From Umbilicaria muhlenbergii (taxonomy: Eukaryota > Ascomycota > Lecanoromycetes > Umbilicariales > Umbilicariaceae), in assembly GCA_000611775.1 (NCBI GenBank), contig KK106982.1, positions 558,001-622,000 on the forward strand: DNA of 64,000 bases, in the 5' to 3' direction. The notes under the pieces are model-generated. The model was not told where the DNA came from. It saw nothing but the letters and a program-made list of their open reading frames with translations, and ran no database searches. Of this stretch, positions 1 to 10,554 are shown one piece after another. The translations under genes were made by a program, and so were the position numbers. Position 1 is the stretch's first letter. Every line of letters starts with the position of its first letter.

Positions 1-123
1 GCGTCCTTGCGGCAGCAAAGCCATCAAACTTGGTGCATACCTCAAAGTACCAATCGTCGCCATCCCCTTCTCAACTGGATCCGGCGTCCCTGTCGCATCT
101 TGCGATGTATCTTTCGGCGCCAT
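1..123 (-). CDS. 5' fragment of an unidentified gene (runs off the left edge)
   Basis: An open frame starts at ATG 123-121 and stays open for 41 codons to the window edge. It begins MAPKDTSQDATGTPDPVEKG and continues with a mixed hydrophobic stretch (ATIGTLRYAPSLMALLPQG). The 5' region is pyrimidine-rich in the gene sense, as in many neighbours. I do not recognise the family. It is short, so it could be chance; the rest of the gene lies outside the window. Confidence 0.35.
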   Translation of the reverse strand, partial: MAPKDTSQDATGTPDPVEKGMATIGTLRYAPSLMALLPQGR

Positions 124-348
124 ATCTATCGCATAAACCAACTAAACCCTCTCAGCAAATTTGAGAGATACAAAATCGCGATGTGGTGTGTTAACGATGA
201 TTTTGTATCTGTACGGTACTTTAAAGCGTTGATATTATGGAAGTCAACTAAACTAAATATAATCGCCACTCGCCTAACTTCAGCAGCCAGCCAGGCCGAT
301 ATCACCGCTTCTAGTGTCCCTCCCGGTACCATCTATCCATACATCCAC

Positions 349-414
349 ACTCCCCACACATCCAACAAATAATAAACTCCCCACACATCCAACAAATAAC
401 AAACTCCCCTCCCA
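349..414. repeat. 27-bp direct repeat, two copies plus a partial third
   Basis: The unit ACTCCCCACACATCCAACAA followed by ATAATAA occurs at 349-375 and again at 376-402 with one or two changes. A third partial copy (ACTCCCC) starts near 403. It lies in a C-rich, gene-poor stretch. Confidence 0.85.
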
Positions 415-1060
415 TACCGTGAAGACACAAGCTCTGCTCCTCCCAGAACACTACCCTTACCCCACCCTTACCCCCGCCACCACCACCACCCCCGTCCGCA
501 CAACCTACCGCATCCACCGCAGCTCCCACCGCCCCCTACCATTCAAACCCTACAAAACCCCCAATCCTCCCCGTCTAACCCTTCCTAACCCCCTCTAACT
601 CTTCCTCCCCCCCCCTTCCCCCCCACCTCCNNNNNNNNNNNNNNNNNNNNNNNNNNNNNNNNNNNNNNNNNNNNNNNNNNNNNNNNNNNNNNNNNNNNNN
701 NNNNNNNNNNNNNNNNNNNNNNNNNNNNNNNNNNNNNNNNNNNNNNNNNGGCGGGGGGGGGGCGGTATGCGAATTGGAAGGGGGGGGGAGGGTGATGAGG
801 TTACTTAGGGGAGGGAGTTGAAGGGGAGAAGGGTTGAGAGGGGAGGGGTGGGAGCGGAAGAGGGGGGAAGAGGGAGTGGGAGGGGTATAAGGAGGAGAAG
901 AGGCGGGTTCTGAGGGAAGTGAGGGGGTGGGAGAAGGAGGGGAGGGGAAGGGGGAGGATAGGCTGGTTAGGAAGGAGGAGGATGGGAAGGGGCAGGACAA
1001 GGGGAAGGATGGGCTGGTTAAGGAGGAAGGCGAGGGTGGACACGTCGGGGTGGTGGGTGA
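415..1060. other. C-rich tract, assembly gap (N at 631-749), then G-rich tract
   Basis: From about 415 to 630 the + strand is strongly C/pyrimidine-rich and carries long C runs right up to the gap. From 750 to about 1060 it is strongly G/purine-rich with long G runs. The 119 N lie exactly at the switch. Long open frames here are low-complexity translations and I do not accept them as genes. The homopolymer runs probably broke the assembly. Confidence 0.8.
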
Positions 1061-1235
1061 GGTTGGGTGAGATCGACTATGAGCATCTCGTGATTCAACT
1101 TCCCAACGGACATACACATTACGACGTCCAAGGGCGAGGATGAGACAATCCGCGGGGGACCGATCATCAACCTGTACTACTCATACGGGGATTATCACTA
1201 CTGTCGGAACTCGTCGAATGCATCTACCCAGATTA

Positions 1236-1834
1236 TCAGCCCAGTCCACTCGCATCAACCGTCATAGAACTCACCGCTTCGGCGAAAGCAATCCATTCCT
1301 CCACGCCCTTGACATACGGATCATCCGATTCCGGGACCGCCTCGTGGCCCCAAACGACAATCTCTTCGAACGAGGCCGTTTCTTCCAAGACCTTGACGGG
1401 TTCCGTGTCCCCTTCGCCTTCGTCTTCTTCAAGGGCTTCTGATCTGCTATCGATTGTACGACCATCCTTGTTGTTCTTCTGGGGCAGGGTCCGATCGGTC
1501 GCGCTCAACATCACGCCTATGGTTGACTTGTCAGAAGTCGGCTGGTCGAGCAGTAGGGATGTAGTGGAACACACCTTTGTATCCGTCGGGCACTTTCACG
1601 TTCCTCCCGTGCAGCTTCCGACCTCGGAAATATGCCACATTCTTGCCGTCTGCGAAGAATCAGCATTCAGCTCCGGTTGGACCATTTGATACGATAGCGC
1701 GTACCTGCATCGACGTCAGGCGCCCAATACCGCTTGGAGGCATTCACAGGGCCGTTGTGTTGTATGCGACACGGGAGGATATTTGGGGTACAATGGCTAG
1801 CATTGTCGCTTTGTTTTGGCTGGATGGCGTGCAT
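1236..1834 (-). CDS. RNH203: Ribonuclease H2 non-catalytic subunit C
   Basis: Subunit of the heterotrimeric RNase H2, which removes ribonucleotides from DNA and degrades RNA/DNA hybrids in the nucleus. Three exons: 1834-1705, 1649-1575 and 1516-1236; both introns are GT..AG (54 and 58 nt) and the spliced frame gives 161 aa. Family signatures: TPNILPCRIQHNGPV at residues 16-30, YWAP shortly after, AYFRGRKLHGRNVKVPDGY at the exon 2 end, and near the C-terminus the block EEIVVWGHEAVPESDDPYVK then GVEEWIAFAEAV. An acidic, low-complexity linker separates the halves. The ATG at 1834-1832 is the first in frame before the conserved block. It is divergent from the methyltransferase gene across about 700 bp. 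The identification rests on motif recall, but the motifs are distinctive and the splicing is phase-consistent. Confidence 0.88.
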
Positions 1835-2538
1835 GTTGGACGTTCCGCTGTGTGGTTTGCGGAATGGTTCACGAGTCGGACGAACTGACCCCCCGTGCCC
1901 GTGTCAGCCGCGGTCGTTGTTTGACGTGACGCGCCGCGATGCAGGCGTCGGCCATATTAAGGTTGCGATCGGCTGCAATCTTTTAGCGCCACTCGCCTAT
2001 CTCGCCTTACCATCTCGATGTCTGGCCCGACTCGGACGGTGACACAAGGTGACTGTAAGGTACGGGCACTGGCAGGTACGGGCACTGGCAAGTACGGGGA
2101 CTGGCAGGTCCTGTCTCCCCGTGTCCCCATATTAGATCTGCACAGCGCCCACTGGCTACCTGGCGATCACAGGAGCGGAAGTACAGCCGGGGGGTGAAGA
2201 TGGTCTCCCAACAAGATCACGGCGTCCTCGTCCCGTCCCTGGTCGCAAATTAAGAAACGCTGCAAATCCAGGCTTGCCGGCAGCCGCCGATCCCGGTCCA
2301 TGGCCCCCAGCGAGGCAGCCCCACTACTAGTGCATATTCCTTTGAATGTTTTTGGTGTGGTGACTTCATTGGTACCTGAAGCGTCAAGTGTAGAATCGCA
2401 CATTTTTCTTCGTCCTCATTTCAACCGCGGCCTGACTGTCATACTGTCATTACAATTGTGGCTCAGGGTTGTGCACGTTGGTTTCTGCATAGCCCCTTCC
2501 AGCTGCTGTAGTCTTGTATAGAGCCTCTACCTTCAGCC
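1835..2538. other. Divergent intergenic region, RNH203 / methyltransferase
   Basis: About 700 bp with no convincing gene. It contains a 16-bp triplicate (annotated separately) near the middle. It should hold both promoters; I see no recognisable operator. Confidence 0.6.
2059..2106. repeat. 16-bp tandem repeat, three copies
   Basis: GGTACGGGCACTGGCA at 2059-2074, identical at 2075-2090, then AGTACGGGGACTGGCA at 2091-2106 (two changes). It sits in the divergent promoter region about 430 bp upstream of the methyltransferase ATG. Confidence 0.9.
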
Positions 2539-4082
2539 ATGGCTGTTACCTCCGCCGTGCTGTCCACCTTCGACGCCCTCCGAGGCTACGCCGGTTCTGT
2601 GTCTTGGGGCCCCCTCGTAAATTTCTCGCGCAACCAAGTTCTCTCTCTCTTATGTCGAATTGAAATCGGACAAATAGTGGTGACCGACAGGAACGGTACG
2701 GTAACAATATGTGGATCCCCCGCCCCCAAAGACGGCACGCCCAAAACGGAGCTGAAGGTGCACAAGGAGGCCTTCTGGGTGCGCCTGTTGTTGTTCGCTG
2801 ACATGGTGAGAGTCATCGCATTGAACCCCGGCGGTGCTTGCCAGGTTCAGGTAGTTGACGATCATGTAGGGGTTCGCGGAGAGCTATATGTTGGCTGAAG
2901 TGTCGTGTCCGGATCTGGTCGCTTTCTTCCAGGTACAGTCGTGCCTCTAACGTACAATGTGTCGTCCACTGACTCCCAGCGCTTCTGTCCCGAAGCTCTT
3001 CATCCTCAACCGCGCCCAACTATCCAATGCAACGACCCTCACCTCCTCACTGGCCTCAACACTCACAAGCCTTGCTCGTAGCACCAACACCCTTTCGAAC
3101 TCCCGTCTGAATGTCTCCGCCCACTACGACATTAGCAACGCCATGTTCGCCGCCTTTCTCTCCGATGACATGACTTACTCCTGCCCGATTTGGTTGCCTC
3201 GGTCCGATCCCAAATCCGCACACGAGGCTCTGGAGGATGCGCAAGATACCAAGCTCCAACGCTTTATAACCAACGCCCGTATAAAATCAACGGACCATGT
3301 TCTTGAGATTGGCACCGGCTGGGGTAGTTTTGCCATTGCTGCTGTGAAAGCCACAGGGTGCAGAATCACAAGCTTGACGCTTAGCGTGGAGCAGAAAGAC
3401 CTGGCGGAAAAGCGTATCGCGGCCGCAGGTTACACGGATAATATAGAGGTTTTGCTTTGCGACTATCGAGCACTCCCCACTCCCAAGTCAGGGCTCTATG
3501 ACAAAGTCGTAAGCATCGAGATGCTGGAAGCTGTGGGAAGCGAATACCTGGACACATATTTCGAGTGCGTGCATCGTTTGCTGAAGCCCCAAGGAGGGAT
3601 TGCCGTGTTCCAGTGCATCACGATGCCCGAGACCCGGTACGAGGCGTACTCCAAAGGCGAGGATTTCATACGCAAATATATATTTCCCGGCGGACATTTA
3701 CCGACTGTAAGCCAACTGGTTGGGAGCATCGAAAGAGGAACGAAAGACAGCTTGGTCGTGGACGCAATAGAGAATATTGGCGGTCATTACGCAAAGACGT
3801 TGAGGTTGTGGAAGGAGAAGTTCGAGAGAAATTTCGAGAGCAGAATCCGGCCGGCGTTGTTGGAGGAGCATCATGGCATGACAGACAACGATGTTGAGCT
3901 TTTCAGACGGAAGTGGGAGGTGAGTCGTAACTTTGAAAGGACATCGAGTAGCTCATGCTGATTTCCTGAAGTATTACTTCACCTATTGTGAAGCTGGGTT
4001 TAGCACGAAGACGCTGGGTGATGTCATCATCACCGTCGGCCGTGAAGGAGCAACGGAGATGCTCGAGGATATTCCATTGTAG
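2539..4082 (+). CDS. Cyclopropane-fatty-acyl-phospholipid-synthase-like SAM methyltransferase
   Basis: Four exons (2539-2805, 2870-2932, 2996-3919, 3972-4082) join to a 454-aa protein; all introns are GT..AG, 51-64 nt. The N-terminal third holds the CFA-synthase lead-in, with FWVRLLLFADM joined across intron 1 to GFAESYMLAEVSCPDLVAFF. The Rossmann part has the SAM-binding loop HVLEIGTGWGSFAIAA near residue 212 and the class motif SAHYDISNAMFAAFL near 151. The C-terminal exon ends in YYFTYCEAGF...VGREGATEML. The family methylates unsaturated acyl chains of phospholipids, or in some fungi sphingolipids and other lipids, using S-adenosylmethionine. The substrate cannot be told from sequence. A frame running on past 3919 is intron read-through; the true end is TAG at 4080-4082. 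Confidence 0.9.
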
Positions 4083-4301
4083 TGGACATGCTAAAGTTCA
4101 CCTTGCATGTTTGGCATGGCGGCGGCGTTTTGGAACGCTGGAGCCTTTCCCCTCTGCTTCCATCCCATCTTTGCTGATGCCCAGCAGAATACCTTAGATC
4201 TCCTCTTGTGTCTGTCATTATGATCGTGGGCACTGTGTTCTTTCTATGCTCGTACTTAGCGCGGCATACTAATAGATATAGCCAGTTAATGAAACAAATC
4301 G

Positions 4302-5282
4302 TCATTTCCTGGCTTTCTTTTTCTTGCCTCGCTTCTTGCTGAGGCTCGCACCGTTCCCTTCTGCTCCCTTTGCCCCTGGACCCCACCTTTTCAAATGTTC
4401 CCTTTCAAAGCCATCCTTCTCTCTCCGGAATAACAACATAGTTGCTCTCGCATCTTCCACACTAGAATGCTCGCCGCCCTGAATGTCCACTCCGAGGACA
4501 TCCTTCGCCAGTTTCTTCAGACTCGGTGTCTTCCCTCCCGCCAACTGCCTGAATGCTGGATACCGACTTGTATCCCTAATATCTCTTTTCGGATGCCCCA
4601 GCATCAGCGCATCCAAATCATTCCTCACAGCGTGTCCCACTAATATCTTAGCGTCGAGCAACTTTGCAACATCTGCCTGCACAGCCTCGAGAGACCGAGC
4701 TGTTCGTAGAAGAGCAGGCGTAATACCGGAAACGTGGGTACGATAGTCAGTGACTGATTCTTTTGGTAGCACGAAGGAGTCGTAGAGTTGGTGACCGTGA
4801 TAGTTGACAATGGAGACTCGGGCGAGAGCGGAGTCATTCGAGGGATCAGGCCCGACGCCCACCATTTCGCAGTCAAGAGCTATGTATTTCCCTGCTTCGG
4901 CTGCTGGTGAAAGGCCTTCGTTGATCTTGTCCGCGGCGTATCTGGTGTCTGGTATCGATGTGCTCTTCGATGAGATACCATAGGCGGCTGCAATATCTGC
5001 GGCGGGGATGTCGTTGTCTTCGGCCCAGAGAGCGAGCGAGGCTGAAGGGGCCTTGTCATCGGGTTTTGAACTTGTTTGTTCCATTTTCGGAGTCGAGAAT
5101 TTGTCCTTTGCGGTCACAAGGTGGCGTTTGTAGGGACCTGGTCCGGGTTTCCGACGCTTTACGCCGTTGCGCTGCGGCTGCAGAACGTCTTCGCTGGCTT
5201 TGCGTTTTGAAGGTCTCGACGTATCGTGCTTGAGGGTCTCTTGCAGCTTCTTCCAATTACTGGACAAGTTTTTGAACTCCAT
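4302..5282 (-). CDS. REX4: RNA exonuclease 4 (DEDDh 3'-5' exonuclease)
   Basis: Single-exon gene, 326 aa from ATG 5282-5280. That start is preferred because the family begins with a short Ser/Asn-Trp-Lys-Lys-Leu segment (here LSSNWKKLQETL). An in-frame upstream ATG at 5378 would add 32 residues. The basic N-terminal part (SKRKAS, VKRRKPGPGPYKR) looks like a nuclear or nucleolar signal. The exonuclease core shows ExoI IALDCEMVGVG (Asp137, Glu139), ExoII VGHAVRNDLDALM and ExoIII EHSSVEDARATM with the catalytic His and Asp. The C-terminus is Lys-rich. In yeast, Rex4 acts in pre-rRNA processing. It diverges from the PMP3-like gene over 347 bp. Confidence 0.9.
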   Translation of the reverse strand: MEFKNLSSNWKKLQETLKHDTSRPSKRKASEDVLQPQRNGVKRRKPGPGPYKRHLVTAKDKFSTPKMEQTSSKPDDKAPSASLALWAEDNDIPAADIAAAYGISSKSTSIPDTRYAADKINEGLSPAAEAGKYIALDCEMVGVGPDPSNDSALARVSIVNYHGHQLYDSFVLPKESVTDYRTHVSGITPALLRTARSLEAVQADVAKLLDAKILVGHAVRNDLDALMLGHPKRDIRDTSRYPAFRQLAGGKTPSLKKLAKDVLGVDIQGGEHSSVEDARATMLLFRREKDGFEREHLKRWGPGAKGAEGNGASLSKKRGKKKKARK

Positions 5283-5629
5283 GCCGTCTGGGCTAGAGCG
5301 TTCAGCTGTGTTGCTGGCGCATGATGCTCCGGTCGAAGCGGTATGGCGCTCTGATACAAGAGCCTCCAAGCCCCTCAATCTGGGAAAAGTAGATCCATCC
5401 CGTGCTAATCCGTAAGCGAGCTAGCGCTGTAAGCTAGATGAGGCTGACAGGGGTCACGAGCTGAGCTCTCATCAGGCACAGACGACCCCCTCGTCATCGC
5501 CTCCCAGCCCGTTCCATCTTTCACCCAACTACCACTTCCTAAAACACTTCTCTTCACTATGAAATCAGCGCACTATCAAGCTAGTCGACATCGAAGCGGT
5601 TTGTAGACATTAACAACTACTCCACAACC
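5283..5629. promoter_or_regulatory. Short divergent promoter region, REX4 / PMP3-like
   Basis: Both start codons face outward across 347 bp, so both promoters and 5' leaders must lie here. The part next to the PMP3-like gene is CT-rich (about 5500-5560), which is common in fungal leaders. I see no specific operator. Confidence 0.5.
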
Positions 5630-6160
5630 ATGTGCTCAAGCGACATCTTCCTCGGCCTGATCGCCATCCTCTTTCCCCCCATCGCAGGTGCGTTGTCTGT
5701 TTCTCTTCTGCTCGCCACATCTTTCATCTTCTCCCCCCTTCTTCCAACCCCCCACTAACCCCTCCCCCTTTCCACAGTCTGGATCAAACGCGGCATCTGC
5801 TCCGCTGACTCTCTCATAAACATCGCCCTCTGCTGCCTCGGCTTCATCCCCGGCCTACTCCACGCCTGGTACATAATCGCCCGCTACCCCGAAGACACCT
5901 CCTCCAACAATTACGAACGGATGCCGCAAGACGGCGGCGAAAACGGCCACGTCACTTACTACTATGTCGCGCAGAGCGGTGGGCAAAGAGGCGGTAGAGA
6001 AGAACAGAGGCATGGCGGGTATGGCACTACTGGGGAGAGTATGCGGGTTGGGAGGCAGGGGGAGAGGGGCCAGCAGGCGCAGGCGGGGGGGAGTAGGAAT
6101 GGCGCGGTGTTGCCGAGTTATGAGCAGGCGGTTGGGGCGGATAATAAGGTGCAGACGTGA
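5630..6160 (+). CDS. PMP3: PMP3/RCI2-type small membrane protein with a long C-terminal tail
   Basis: Two exons, 5630-5687 and 5778-6160, with a 90-nt intron; 146 aa. The first about 55 residues are the Pmp3 (UPF0057) fold: SDIFLGLIAILFPPIAVW, then ICSADSLINIALCCLGFIPG and LHAWYIIARYPED, i.e. two membrane helices. Yeast Pmp3 is a 55-aa plasma-membrane proteolipid affecting membrane potential and cation tolerance. Here a hydrophilic tail of about 90 residues rich in Gly, Gln and Arg follows (YYYVAQSGGQRGG, GTTGESMRVGRQGERGQQ), with a PSYEQAV motif near the end. Tailed Pmp3 proteins are common in filamentous fungi. The coding strand switches from C-rich to G-rich near 5975. Confidence 0.92.
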
Positions 6161-6830
6161 TCTGGGCTTGAGGGAGTGGAGGGTGATGGTCAGTGAGGTC
6201 TGCAAGGTGGTTCAAGCGTCGGGATGTGGTTTTGTCTTGCGGAGTTGGTAAAAGTGGGGGGTCTGGCTCGTGCAATACAGTTGGGTTTTCGTTCGGTTAC
6301 TTGGGGTGGGTTGGTAAGAGAATCAGACATAAGTCATGCATAGAGAGAGAACTGCTGACCCTCAGCTGAGGGGCCCCTCAACCTCTCAACAATCAAGACA
6401 GATATCTAGTATCAGTTGATGCAGTGATAGTAAGCCGTGAATCTCTTCCACTTACCTTTCAAGGACTTAAATATATCACTTTTGCTGTTGTGATATCAGG
6501 AGGGCCCTCAGCTGGAAATTGCCACTTGTAGTGATAATTAGAAATTCACAAGAGCTCATTAAGAGATTTGCCCGGGGGGTCTCTCTATATGCATGACTTA
6601 TGTCCGATTCTCTTACTTACGGCGTGATTTTCCGAGTTGGTTGGATATGCCTGGGCTAGGTCACATTGTTATGCATCGTGTTCCCTCGCACTGGAAGTTT
6701 CCCAGATTCGGTGCTGAACCTGATTGTATGAGATCTCTCACGGTCTATAAAAGTACTGACAGAGAAGTCGCACTTTTCAAGCCAACTCCAGAGGAGAAAA
6801 TCACCATACCGCAAAGTGACGTGACGTCAA
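6161..6830. other. Convergent intergenic region with a foldback repeat
   Basis: About 670 bp between the 3' ends of the PMP3-like gene and the epimerase gene. Most of it is the inverted-repeat element at 6314-6616. No gene is seen. Confidence 0.7.
6314..6616. mobile_element. Foldback/MITE-like element with 37-bp inverted arms
   Basis: Left arm 6314-6350 (starts GTAAGAGAATCAGACATAAG) and right arm 6580-6616 are inverted repeats, 37 nt with two mismatches. Inside is a second, nested inverted pair around CAGCTGAGGG (6363 on, and its partner ending 6514). The inner 152 bp is homologous to a second copy at 60447-60596. No transposase frame is present and no clear target duplication is visible, so it is a non-autonomous or decayed element. 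Confidence 0.75.
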
Positions 6831-8181
<1,351 letters not shown>

Positions 8182-8661
8182 TGTCAAAGTATCTTAGAGA
8201 CTAATTGACGACTGTTACGATCTTGTTTTTCTTATGAGCAGAGATGTGTTGCAAGCTGCAAGTTGCAGCGACAGTTATTTATCGGCGCATTGGTGGGGTT
8301 AGGCTGGGGGATGGGATGATGGCTTCCGGCTGAGAAGGCTAACATGGGGTAGGGATTTAAGGCTGAAACGCCTGGACGTTAATGGCTTAGTGTACTCGTA
8401 TCAGCGAAATTTACCTTTGCGACAAAATTCAATGCCAAATGCATCGCGACTACACTTCCTTAATTTGGTGGAGCTTCTCAGGCATCAATGAGGTAAGCCA
8501 ATTGGTAGATCTCTATCTTTATACACAGTGTTGGTAAGTTGTTGGGGATGCTCAGCACAGACTCCAACTCCCCTGCCTGGGTATCAGAACAGCAGGTCCC
8601 GTCCCGAAATATAATGCACACAAAACGCTTCAAGAGATATCATGAACATCAATCATGTGAC
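8182..8661. other. Intergenic region upstream of the epimerase gene
   Basis: 480 bp holding the epimerase promoter (on the 8181 side) and the 3' flank of the inositol kinase gene. No gene or clear motif is seen. Confidence 0.5.
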
Positions 8662-9814
8662 CTAGAGGTCCGCCGCCAATTCGCCGAATATCTGTATCAG
8701 TTTCTTGACGCCATGCAGGAGATTGAGATCTGGTCCTTGCCCTGGTGTCCATGCGGCATGCGCGAAGTCAATCAGCTTCACCACTTGCACCTTCGGCCAC
8801 TCTACTTCCTCACCATCTTCGTCTTCGTCATTCTCATCTTTATCGTCTTCGTCTTCATCACTTTGTTCTTCAATGTAGGCTTCCACCTTCTTCTCCTTGG
8901 CTGCCTCGAAAAGCCTCGTCTCTTCGTTGAATGCTTCCTCTAGGGCATCTCCGTCACCTTCGTATATAAATAAGAGGCTCGAAGAGTACATTCTGCTCTC
9001 CTCATGTTCTAGTATGTCTTGAATTTCTCGCAGATCTCGGATGAAGCGTTCCATGACCTTCTTGGCGTGGAGTTTGGTCACCCCGGCGTTCTCCGTGAGA
9101 AAGTAAGTCCGGAAGCCTTGGTGGATCTCATTGGCCTTGAGGTTCTTACCGTAGCTCTTGTCGTAGGTCCGATGACCGTCCTGTGCCACCCCACCTTTGC
9201 CTGCCGCAGGCGGCCCGTGCCATGTCTTCATGCCTGCGATTCGCAAGCCCAGCAGTCTGCTGGTTGTTTCATCTGCAACCTTGTCGAGTTTGGCACGTTT
9301 AGCAGGCGGCGCGTCATCAGCCCATAACCGTGCGCCAAGTTTCACATCGAGGATGTTGGGCTTCTTAAAGCCTGCAGCAACGTTTTCGAGCACCACTGCT
9401 TCGTTGGTAGCTATTTTGCCTCCACCAGTCGGAACCCATATCTGGTCTGCAGTGATCGAGTCTAGTACTAGCGAGGGATTTGCGGGTTCATGATCCGAAT
9501 GTACGGGCAAAGGTAACGACTTGGCAGCCAAAGTTGTATTTCTCTCGTCGCCGAGGCGCAGCCGGCCCATGTATATCGGAATGAAAGTCGCAAAGTCCGG
9601 GTGGGAGGCCGTCGTGTCGTAGAAGTCGATTTCGGCTTGCTTGCATGGTTTGATGATCAGGTCCCCCGATTTGTCGGAGAGGACTCCTTCGCTGCACGAA
9701 CGAAATTAGAGATTGGGTCGGTAATGAAGGCATGCAAATGCTGTGAACTCACTGGCCGGCAGCGCTGTTGTCGTATTCAATGAGCTGCGACTGTCGCAAG
9801 GAGTATTGAGGCAT
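8662..9814 (-). CDS. IPK2: Inositol polyphosphate multikinase (IPK2/ARG82 family)
   Basis: Phosphorylates inositol trisphosphate towards IP4/IP5 in the nucleus; in yeast the protein also takes part in arginine regulation. Two exons, 9814-9753 and 9691-8662, with a 61-nt intron; 363 aa. The start MPQYSLRQSQLIEYDNSAAG leads into HEGVLSDKSGDLIIKPC, the usual N-terminal strand pair. The signature PNILDVKLG (residues about 132-140) is the family PxxxDxKxG motif. SSSLLFIYEGD and VKLIDFAHAAWTPG are the C-terminal catalytic and substrate elements. A long acidic insert rich in Asp/Glu sits just before IDF. It shares a 740-bp divergent promoter region with ARB1, with a G-quadruplex-prone tract near its own start. 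Confidence 0.92.
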
Positions 9815-10554
9815 GGCAGCCGTGTGGAAAAGGGAATGGTTGGTGACACAGCGAGTCGAGGACGGTCGGCAGATGAAATCTGGGGAATGGGGATGGGCGA
9901 TGGGGATTGGGGATTGGGGAATGGGGAACCTAGGCGCCTTTTACTCGAAATGATTCGTGTCTCAGCCTTATTCGCCGTACCTTGAAAACCGTTGGCGCTA
10001 CATTAGCCGGCGGGTAGCTCCCGCTAGTGCGGGGTAAGGCTCGCACACACTCCGTACCTAAGGCGTGCTAGGGTGTGCCGGGTGTGTTTGCTGAGGGACG
10101 CGTACTACGGTACTCACTACCGTAGACCCTACGTCTCTTGCTATTGGGAAGTGCAGAATCTGTTTGCTATCCTTACTAAGGTATGATGTATTCTACTGCT
10201 CTGCAAACCGGGCTAGTAACGTGATCCACTCGGGCTTTGTAATCCTGACCACGAGGACCCAATGATGTTGATTTGTCCTGTGGGCGTTGTATGCTCAATG
10301 CTCAAGATCTACCTCAGTGAAGCAGCTCACAGTCATCATTCACCACCTCCAGCTCATATTTTCACCTCATTCATCGAGTATAAAAAACACGTCTGACAGA
10401 AACCTCACATGCTCCTTACTGTCAACTACACTTTCCGTACCATCTCTAATCTGCAACTCAAGCTTGAGTTGTTGCCACTTCATACTGCGCTCTTCCTCTT
10501 CGTCTTTCTTACCTCAACCATAACACTCGTCTGCGAGCCGTTCAAAAACTCATC
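9815..10554. promoter_or_regulatory. Divergent promoter region, IPK2 / ARB1
   Basis: 740 bp with no gene. It contains seven G runs at 9882-9926 in a near-regular GGGGAT pattern, and an 8-bp palindrome CTACGGTA-5-TACCGTAG at 10105-10125. From about 10300 to 10550 the strand becomes CT-rich, as expected for the ARB1 leader. Confidence 0.55.

Noticed and set aside
575-1117. 180-codon minus-strand frame across the N gap
   Set aside because: Pro/Ser low-complexity translation of a G/C-skewed tract; it spans undetermined bases and has no domain.
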